Source: Thermoplasmata archaeon (lineage in GTDB: Archaea > Thermoplasmatota > E2 > UBA202 > DSCA01). From it: a DNA stretch of 7,471 nt. Of this stretch, positions 1 to 5,051 are shown piece by piece; the stretch's first letter is position 1; each line of letters starts with the position of its first letter. Position numbers and translations under genes: made by a program. Location of the stretch: contig VBQP01000038.1 in assembly GCA_008297795.1 (NCBI GenBank), positions 1 through 7,471 of the forward strand, given 5' to 3'. Below the pieces are notes generated by a model, which was given only the letters and a program-made list of their open reading frames with translations, did not search any database and was not told the DNA's origin.

Positions 1-2039
1 CAGCATGTCTGTTCTGGCCCGGCTATCCGGAAGATTACGGAAAGGGCATAATAAGGATAGAAGGGGCTATAAGGCGAAATGCCGGGGCAGGAATTGACGA
101 TAAGGTCACAATCAAAAAAGCAGTTGCAAAAAGTGCTCAAAAAGTAACTCTTGCTCCTTTAGAAGAGTTGAGAATAGTTGGCGGTGAAGAATACCTATCC
201 CAGATACTCGAAGGCAGAGTCATCACAAAAGGGGACATCATAGAGCTCAACGTAATGGGAAGAAAAATTGACCTTGCTGTCACCAGATTCTCACCTGTCG
301 GCGATGCAGCAATAATAGAAAGGGAAACAGATATAACAATAAGCGACAAACCAGCCAAGGAGCAGGAGATGAAGATACCGCGCATAACTTATGAGGACAT
401 AGGGGGTTTGCAGGATGTGATAAAACAGGTAAGGGAGATGATTGAACTCCCATTGAAGTACCCCGAGTTATTTGAAAAAATAGGAGTTGAGGCACCGAAA
501 GGAGTGCTATTGCACGGACCTCCCGGAACAGGGAAGACGCTTATTGCAAAGGCAGTCGCAAACGAAACAAATGCCAATTTCTATACCCTGAGCGGCCCTG
601 AAATAATGAGCAAATATTACGGGCAGAGCGAGGAAAATCTCAGGGAAATATTCAAGGAAGCGTCGGAAAATGCTCCGTCAATAATATTCATTGATGAAAT
701 TGACTCAATAGCGCCCAAGAGGGAAGAGACAAAAGGAGATGTGGAACGCAGAGTTGTGGCACAACTCCTTGCCCTGATGGATGGGCTTGAGGAAAGGGGA
801 AAGGTTGTCGTCATAGGTGCAACTAACCGCATAAATGATATAGACCCCGCGCTGCGCCGCCCCGGAAGGTTTGATAGAGAGATAGAGGTGGGCATACCTG
901 ATAAGAAAGGAAGGAGAGAAATCCTTACAATCCACACAAGAGGAATGCCCCTTGCAAAAGACGTTGATTTAGACAAGCTGGCGAGCATAACTCATGGCTA
1001 TTCGGGTGCTGACTTAGCGGCGCTGTCAAAGGAAGCGGCGATACGCGCTCTCCGACGCGTGCTTCCGGAAATAGACCTTGAGAAGGAAAGCATACCTGCA
1101 GAAGTGCTGAATAAAATAGAAGTCACGGAGAAGGATTTCTACGAGGCATTCAAATCGATGACCCCGTCCGCAATGAGGGAAGTGGTCATAGAAAGCCCCA
1201 ATGTGCACTGGGATGACATAGGAGGACTTGAAGAAGCAAAGCAGGCGCTGAGAGAAAGCGTCGAATGGCCCATGAAATATGCAGACCTTTTCTACCATAT
1301 GGATGCAAACCCGCCAAAGGGAATTCTGCTTTACGGACCTCCAGGAACAGGGAAGACGATGCTTGCAAAGGCAGTTGCGACAGAGAGCGAGGCAAACTTC
1401 ATAAGCGTGAAGGGACCCGAATTCCTTTCAAAATGGGTCGGCGAGAGCGAGAAAGCAGTCAGGGAAACATTCAGAAAAGCAAAGCAGGCGGCGCCATGCG
1501 TAATATTCTTTGATGAAATCGATTCAATAACGCCGACAAGGGGGTCTTCAAGCGATTCTCATGTAACAGAACGTGTCATAAGCCAGATTCTGACAGAGCT
1601 GGATGGGCTTGAGGAGTTGAGGGATGTGACGGTGATTGCTGCAACAAACCGCCCCGATATAATAGACCCGGCGCTTCTCCGCCCCGGAAGATTCGACCGC
1701 CATATATACGTAACGCTTCCCGATAAAGAGGCAAGGAAAGAGATATTCCGCATACATACGAAGAAGAAGCCGCTTGCAAAGGATGTCGATTTAGACAAAC
1801 TTGCTGAAAAGACGGAGGGATATACAGGCTCTGATATTGCAACGCTGTGCAACGAAGCGGTCATGAGCGCAATAAGAGAATATATAAATAAGGGCGGCTC
1901 GATAGAGAAAGAGAAGTTGAAGAGAGTCAAGGTTAAGGCAAAGCACTTCGAAGATGCGCTGAAAAAAGTATCCCCTATTTCTAAAGAAGAAGTGGAGAGA
2001 TACGTCAAAATAGCGTCGCAGTTCGGAACAGAGAAATAA
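1..2039 (+). CDS. cdc48: Cdc48/VAT-type AAA+ ATPase, 5' partial
   Basis: This is an ATP-driven hexameric unfoldase of the Cdc48/p97/VAT family, which in archaea is cytosolic and pulls substrates from complexes or feeds proteases. The reading frame is open to the window edge (first full codon at 3, 678 visible residues), so the true start lies upstream. A TTG at 168 is only an internal codon, because the sequence before it is recognisable N-domain (WPGYPEDYGKG, RRNAGAGIDD). Domains in visible numbering are the N domain (about 1-120), D1 (about 125-390) and D2 (about 400-665). Walker A GPPGTGKT occurs at 172 and 445, and Walker B at 227 (IIFIDEID) and 500 (VIFFDEID). Both rings have the RPGRFDR arginine-finger segment and pore loops (KYYGQSE in D1, KWVGESE in D2), so both look active. 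The C-terminus ends GTEK with no hydrophobic-Tyr-X proteasome-docking tail. The family call is near certain; substrates are unknown. Confidence 0.97.
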   Translation, partial: ACLFWPGYPEDYGKGIIRIEGAIRRNAGAGIDDKVTIKKAVAKSAQKVTLAPLEELRIVGGEEYLSQILEGRVITKGDIIELNVMGRKIDLAVTRFSPVGDAAIIERETDITISDKPAKEQEMKIPRITYEDIGGLQDVIKQVREMIELPLKYPELFEKIGVEAPKGVLLHGPPGTGKTLIAKAVANETNANFYTLSGPEIMSKYYGQSEENLREIFKEASENAPSIIFIDEIDSIAPKREETKGDVERRVVAQLLALMDGLEERGKVVVIGATNRINDIDPALRRPGRFDREIEVGIPDKKGRREILTIHTRGMPLAKDVDLDKLASITHGYSGADLAALSKEAAIRALRRVLPEIDLEKESIPAEVLNKIEVTEKDFYEAFKSMTPSAMREVVIESPNVHWDDIGGLEEAKQALRESVEWPMKYADLFYHMDANPPKGILLYGPPGTGKTMLAKAVATESEANFISVKGPEFLSKWVGESEKAVRETFRKAKQAAPCVIFFDEIDSITPTRGSSSDSHVTERVISQILTELDGLEELRDVTVIAATNRPDIIDPALLRPGRFDRHIYVTLPDKEARKEIFRIHTKKKPLAKDVDLDKLAEKTEGYTGSDIATLCNEAVMSAIREYINKGGSIEKEKLKRVKVKAKHFEDALKKVSPISKEEVERYVKIASQFGTEK

Positions 2040-2051
2040 AACAAAATGGGG

Positions 2052-2071
2052 GGCAGGCGCTCCCGCCTGCC
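2052..2071. repeat. Perfect 8-bp hairpin between cdc48 and ligase gene
   Basis: GGCAGGCG (2052-2059) and CGCCTGCC (2064-2071) form a perfect stem closed by a 4-nt loop, CTCC. It lies in the 52-nt gap between the cdc48 stop and the Shine-Dalgarno of the next gene. No U-run follows, and archaeal termination depends mainly on U-runs, so it is unlikely to be a terminator. It may be an RNA processing or stability hairpin in a shared transcript, or a copy of a small palindromic repeat. A related GC-rich palindrome lies inside the downstream gene (2752-2787). Confidence 0.75.
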
Positions 2072-2081
2072 AGACCTGTCA

Positions 2082-2088
2082 GAGGTGA
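2082..2088 (+). promoter_or_regulatory. Shine-Dalgarno site of the ligase gene
   Basis: GAGGTGA matches the archaeal anti-Shine-Dalgarno over seven bases and lies just upstream of the ATG at 2092. It fixes that start codon. No convincing TATA box lies in the gap, so translation from a transcript begun upstream of cdc48 is the simplest reading. Confidence 0.85.
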
Positions 2089-2091
2089 AAT

Positions 2092-3357
2092 ATGGAGCTC
2101 AAAACAATAGATGATTTGAGAGAATATCTAAGAACATGGGACAGGCACAGCTACCATACCGAGGATTACGTATTCGGCATGGAACTTGAAGGAGTGCTGA
2201 CTGACACAGAGGGAAAACCTCTCGAAACGTCCGAATTAATTCCAGAACTGAATAGCATGTACCGCAATTTTGAGTTCGGAGAGGAAGCAGGAGCAGCGCA
2301 ACTCGAGATAAGGACTCATCCAAGGCAATACTGTACAGATGCACTCAGAGAGATGGAGGAATATCTGCTGGATGTGATAGAAAACATAGTTGAACTTGCC
2401 GAGAAAATACACGGGAAAGAAGCCATATTTTTACTCCTTGGCTCCAATCCGCATCCAGCCGCTTTTTCCGACAGATGGATATCAAAAACCGCAAGGGCAA
2501 AAAAGATGGCTTCGTGGCGCTCCCAATTCCCGCCGATAAAAGTCGGAAGTAAAAAAATAAAGGCAGAGCACGTTGCACTCTGCATACAATCTGTTCATCT
2601 CCACATACAGGGAAAGTCTCCAGATGATGTCGCAGATAAATTCAACAGACTGCTTTACACCATTCCAGAATACATTGCAATATCCGCGAACAGCCCCATA
2701 ATGGCAGGCGAAATTCTGGACTACAAGGAAAGCCGTCTTTTGCTTTACGAGCAGGCGGACGGGGGCAACGCCGGCTTCCCCCGCCTGAAAAGATACCCCA
2801 TATCATCCCTGATGGACTACGGCGACTATCTCACCTCCTTCCCGTATGTTATGGGTGCAACTCTCAGAGACATGGTAAAGGAAAGGCATGAAGATGCACG
2901 CATAAGATTCGAGATACCGTTCAGGGTTGAGAACAGGGTTTACCCAATGCAATGCACAATGAAGGAAAACATGGCACTTATAGAATACACCATCGGCAGG
3001 TTGAAATACGCACAGACATGGAGCAGGCAGGAATTCCCCTCACTAAAAGAAATAGAGATAAACCGCATAGAAGCAATCAAAAAATCCCTGTCAGGGGAAT
3101 TCATATGGGGCGGCAGGTCGGTTGACGTGAAAGATTACCTTATGAAAGGCATAGAAAAGGCAGAAAAGGGAATAAAAACTCTGGGCTGCAACCCCCGATA
3201 TCTTAACATAATAAGAAGGAGGGTGAAAAAGAGGAGAACAAGCGGCGATGTGATAAGGAGGTGGTACAGAAAGAGCGGCGGCTCTGTGGATGAAAAAGTG
3301 GCATCTCTGGTCAATAAAATATGGGAGCATACAAGGAAAAATACACCTATTGTTTGA
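2092..3357 (+). CDS. GCS2-like carboxylate-amine ligase
   Basis: This 421-residue protein looks like the glutamate-cysteine ligase family 2 (GCS2/YbdK-like) branch of the carboxylate-amine ligases. These activate a carboxylate, usually the gamma-carboxylate of glutamate, with ATP and join it to an amine. Visible landmarks in family order are GMELEG at 29-34 (acidic metal/ATP site), QLEIRTHP at 70-77, GSNPHP at 117-122, SVHLHI at 167-172 with the paired His, ISANSPIMAGE at 197-207, SRLLLYEQ at 214-221 and RFEIPFR at 272-278. The C-terminal part (about 372-395) is strongly basic (RRRVKKRR, RRWYRK), which could help bind a nucleic acid or acidic partner. It has no signal peptide or membrane segment, so it is cytosolic. 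The start is fixed by a strong Shine-Dalgarno. It follows cdc48 by 52 nt and overlaps the convergent deacylase gene by 11 nt. Possible jobs are gamma-glutamylcysteine synthesis, another gamma-glutamyl compound, or modification of a peptide. The substrate cannot be read from the sequence. Confidence 0.82.
   Translation: MELKTIDDLREYLRTWDRHSYHTEDYVFGMELEGVLTDTEGKPLETSELIPELNSMYRNFEFGEEAGAAQLEIRTHPRQYCTDALREMEEYLLDVIENIVELAEKIHGKEAIFLLLGSNPHPAAFSDRWISKTARAKKMASWRSQFPPIKVGSKKIKAEHVALCIQSVHLHIQGKSPDDVADKFNRLLYTIPEYIAISANSPIMAGEILDYKESRLLLYEQADGGNAGFPRLKRYPISSLMDYGDYLTSFPYVMGATLRDMVKERHEDARIRFEIPFRVENRVYPMQCTMKENMALIEYTIGRLKYAQTWSRQEFPSLKEIEINRIEAIKKSLSGEFIWGGRSVDVKDYLMKGIEKAEKGIKTLGCNPRYLNIIRRRVKKRRTSGDVIRRWYRKSGGSVDEKVASLVNKIWEHTRKNTPIV
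2752..2787. repeat. Nested GC-rich palindrome inside the ligase gene
   Basis: CAGGCGG (2752-2758) pairs with CCGCCTG (2781-2787). Inside it GGG (2761-2763) pairs with CCC (2778-2780), and GGC-AAC-GCC (2764-2772) forms a small terminal hairpin. The stretch is far richer in G+C than the coding sequence around it. It shares GCAGGCG and CGCCTG arms with the intergenic hairpin at 2052-2071. It encodes ligase residues around 221-232 (QADGGNAGFPRL) without breaking the frame. It may be a folded mRNA element or a repeat copy tolerated in the protein. Confidence 0.6.
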
Positions 3358-4390
3358 ATTCCACTCCCTTCTCCTGTACCATCGAGAAAGTTCGGGATGA
3401 CTTCTCCATTACATTTCTCCCCTTCAGACTTGGAAGTATTTTCCCCTGGTCAAATGTCATGAACCATGCAACAGTTGTTCCCGGCCGCACAATGGGCTGT
3501 GTGCGTATTCCTATTATGATGCCGTCCTCCAGCGCTTTCACATAATACCTTTCATTGTAGAATGGAGAACTTATTATCCCGACAACCTGGTTTTTCTTTA
3601 TGACATCTCCTGCATTTACCTTGGGATGGAAAAAACCCCCCATCTTTGCAGGGAGTTCCTTATAGTCTTTGAGCAGGATCTGCTTTTCAGGTATTTCGGG
3701 GGTGCCATCAATCATCCCGAAGTACTTCATGAAATTCATAACACCTTTGAGACCTTCATTTATGTAATACTCATCAAGGCGGCCTGCCTCGCCTATCTCA
3801 AAGCATACAATGGGTATGCCTATCCTCTCTGCCTGCACATTCAGCATGCCTTTTTTGCCCTCATGGTAAAAAATTATTTCTGTTCCAAGAGCCTGCGGGT
3901 ATTCTAGAGGAGGAGAAGAGTTGTTGAATATCCTGACCCTGGGATGCGGAATGAGCAGATGACCCTTCATGCCTGTATGAAGGTCTATTCCGAAATCTGA
4001 TTTTTTAACGAATTTATTGAAAAAATGGTATGCTATCCTTTCAGTGACTGTGCCGTCCTTTTTACCCGGGAAAAACCGATTAAGATCTTTTTTGTCGACA
4101 GGATCCATTCTATCTCTTGCCTTGAAAGCAAGGGTGTTCACGATAGGGGCAGCAAGTATTGTTCCATTGAGTTTCATAGGGTCTATTTTTTCAAAGATGC
4201 GCATTATGACCTCAATTCCATTAAGTTCATCTCCGTGAAGCGCCGCATTTAGCAAAAGTACGGGCTTTTTCTTTATGCCCCTCATGACAAAGTAAGGTAT
4301 CGTAACAGGATTGCCATCTTCCAGTTCTGCGCATTTGACAAGCCCCTTGCGCACCTCTCCCTTTTTGATGTTCAACTGCGGCTCGTTCAT
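3347..4390 (-). CDS. AstE/AspA-family zinc deacylase (M14-like)
   Basis: This 347-residue protein belongs to the succinylglutamate desuccinylase/aspartoacylase family, a branch of the M14 zinc carboxypeptidase fold that hydrolyses N-acyl amino acids or related amides. The zinc site is complete: HGDE gives His52 and Glu55, and DLHTG gives His138. Substrate-side residues include DLNRFFPG (102-109, Arg105), and FEIGE (197-201) supplies the likely catalytic Glu198. Residues about 250-310 (GGFFHP, NAGDVIKKNQ, PGTTVAW) form the C-terminal barrel-like domain typical of the family. There is no signal peptide, so it is probably cytosolic. The ATG at 4390 lies about 25 nt from a TATA box and has no room for a Shine-Dalgarno, so the mRNA is probably leaderless. 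The stop codon lies inside the ligase gene on the other strand. On the minus strand a short T5 run (3337-3341) just past the stop could aid termination. The substrate is unknown; the family is clear. Confidence 0.93.
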   Translation of the reverse strand: MNEPQLNIKKGEVRKGLVKCAELEDGNPVTIPYFVMRGIKKKPVLLLNAALHGDELNGIEVIMRIFEKIDPMKLNGTILAAPIVNTLAFKARDRMDPVDKKDLNRFFPGKKDGTVTERIAYHFFNKFVKKSDFGIDLHTGMKGHLLIPHPRVRIFNNSSPPLEYPQALGTEIIFYHEGKKGMLNVQAERIGIPIVCFEIGEAGRLDEYYINEGLKGVMNFMKYFGMIDGTPEIPEKQILLKDYKELPAKMGGFFHPKVNAGDVIKKNQVVGIISSPFYNERYYVKALEDGIIIGIRTQPIVRPGTTVAWFMTFDQGKILPSLKGRNVMEKSSRTFSMVQEKGVEFKQ

Positions 4391-4398
4391 CGCTGCAT

Positions 4399-4427
4399 AA
4401 AAATGCTCTGATTATATAAGCATTTTT
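4399..4427. promoter_or_regulatory. Inverted repeat spanning the deacylase promoter
   Basis: AAAAATGCT (4399-4407) and AGCATTTTT (4419-4427) are perfect 9-bp inverted arms with an 11-nt spacer. The minus-strand TATA box of the deacylase gene lies in the spacer and one arm. The inner arm lies close to the inferred transcription start near 4390. A dimeric regulator bound here would block TBP/TFB access, so it is a good candidate repressor operator. The regulator is not in this window. Confidence 0.55.
4411..4420 (-). promoter_or_regulatory. TATA box of the deacylase gene
   Basis: On the minus strand this reads CTTATATAAT, a near-ideal archaeal TATA element, with an A-rich stretch upstream that could serve as BRE. 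Its centre is about 25 nt from the ATG at 4390, which places the transcription start at or next to the start codon and predicts a leaderless mRNA. Confidence 0.75.
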
Positions 4428-4436
4428 TTATTATCC

Positions 4437-4457
4437 TGTTCTTGTTGAGTGAGAACA
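4437..4457. promoter_or_regulatory. Inverted repeat upstream of the lemA TATA box
   Basis: TGTTCT (4437-4442) and AGAACA (4452-4457) form a perfect 6-bp inverted repeat with a 9-nt spacer. A nested TTGTT/AACAA pair gives an alternative register. It ends about 11 nt before the lemA TATA box, where an activator or BRE-overlapping repressor could sit. It may be a regulator site, but it is short enough to arise by chance in AT-rich DNA. Confidence 0.35.
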
Positions 4458-4467
4458 ATTCAGATAA

Positions 4468-4476
4468 TTTTTTAAA
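4468..4476 (+). promoter_or_regulatory. TATA box of lemA
   Basis: TTTTTTAAA contains a TTTAAA core centred about 24 nt upstream of the ATG at 4497. This predicts transcription starting at that ATG and a leaderless mRNA. It also argues against the in-frame TTG at 4488 as the start, since that codon would lie upstream of the transcription start. Confidence 0.65.
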
Positions 4477-4496
4477 GCCCCCATTTATTGCAATTC

Positions 4497-5051
4497 ATGA
4501 TATATTTAGCAATAGGGATTGCCGTTCTCCTGTTCATAATAATTTTTTCTTTATACATTGTAGCAATCTATAACAAATTTAAAAGGCTGAAGAACGCCGG
4601 CGATGCCACCCTGGGGCAGATAAAGGTTGCTCTGAAGAAAAGGCTCGACATGCTTTCCGAACTTGTCGATAGCGTGAAAAGCTATGCAAAATTTGAGAAA
4701 TCAACACTCGAAAACATAACGAAAATGAGAAGCGAGGTGATGAAAGGCGATGCAAAAGACATCAAAAAGATAGAGGATGCAAGCAGGAAAATACTCGGGG
4801 ATATAAAAGTGGCAGTTGAAAATTACCCGGAGTTAAAAACATCGGAAAGCGTGAATAGATTAATGGATGCAACAACAAGCATAGAGGACGAAATAGCAAG
4901 GCACAGATATACATACAACAACATTGTTCAGGAATATAACACCATGGCGGATGTCGTTCCATCAAGCATGGTAGCATCGATGTTTTCATTTAAAAAGATG
5001 GATTACCTGGAATTTGAAGAAGGTGAGCCGTCTTTAAGGTGGGAAGCTTGA
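4497..5051 (+). CDS. lemA: LemA family membrane protein
   Basis: This 184-residue LemA protein has one N-terminal membrane helix (about 2-24) followed by a helical cytoplasmic or extracytoplasmic bundle. Family landmarks are present: YNKFKRLKNA (25-34), the GQIKVALKKRLDMLSELV segment (40-57), YAKFE (63-67), ENYPELK (108-114), the RYTYNNIVQEYN segment (137-148) and the closing P-x-x-x-V-A-x-x-F-x-F pattern (155-165). Its length is typical of the family. The biochemical role of LemA is not established. It is repeatedly found beside DUF2207 or TPM-type membrane proteins, as here. The ATG at 4497 is preferred over the TTG at 4488 from the TATA spacing. Its stop overlaps the next gene's start by 4 nt (TTGA), so the pair is translationally coupled. 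Confidence 0.92.
   Translation: MIYLAIGIAVLLFIIIFSLYIVAIYNKFKRLKNAGDATLGQIKVALKKRLDMLSELVDSVKSYAKFEKSTLENITKMRSEVMKGDAKDIKKIEDASRKILGDIKVAVENYPELKTSESVNRLMDATTSIEDEIARHRYTYNNIVQEYNTMADVVPSSMVASMFSFKKMDYLEFEEGEPSLRWEA
5036..5042 (+). promoter_or_regulatory. Shine-Dalgarno site of the DUF2207 gene
   Basis: AAGGTGG lies 5 nt before the TTG at 5048 and within the end of lemA. It favours TTG 5048 over the upstream in-frame GTG at 5039, which is part of this same motif. A second motif, AAGGTGA (5020-5026), would serve GTG 5039 only at a long 12-nt spacing. Confidence 0.65.

Noticed and set aside
168..170. TTG at 168 as the start codon of the ATPase.
   Set aside because: The frame upstream is open to the window edge and encodes recognisable N-domain motifs, so the gene begins outside the window.
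617..988. Minus-strand open frame of 123 codons inside the ATPase D1 region.
   Set aside because: It is the antisense shadow of conserved AAA+ codons, rich in Ser/Leu/Arg with no family likeness and no start signals.
948..1805. D1 and D2 of the Cdc48 protein share the same 12-residue stretch PLAKDVDLDKLA (948-983 and 1770-1805) and nearly identical Walker A DNA, suggesting recent gene conversion.
   Set aside because: The two rings are ancient paralogues, and similar matching stretches are usual in archaeal Cdc48 proteins; the surrounding sequence is well diverged, so conversion is not needed.
1559..2044. Minus-strand open frame of 161 codons at the end of the ATPase gene.
   Set aside because: It mirrors the antisense frame of D1 at the paralogous place in D2, which shows that it comes from the conserved AAA+ codons on the other strand.
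2040..2091. Hairpin 2052-2071 as an intrinsic terminator for cdc48.
   Set aside because: No T-run follows it, and a Shine-Dalgarno and start codon come directly after, so read-through is more likely.
3626..3907. Open plus-strand frame of 93 codons inside the deacylase gene.
   Set aside because: It is antisense to well-conserved zinc enzyme sequence, has no ribosome site and no recognisable protein motif.
4488..4490. TTG at 4488 as the lemA start.
   Set aside because: It lies upstream of the transcription start predicted from the TATA box and adds only three residues; ATG 4497 fits leaderless initiation.
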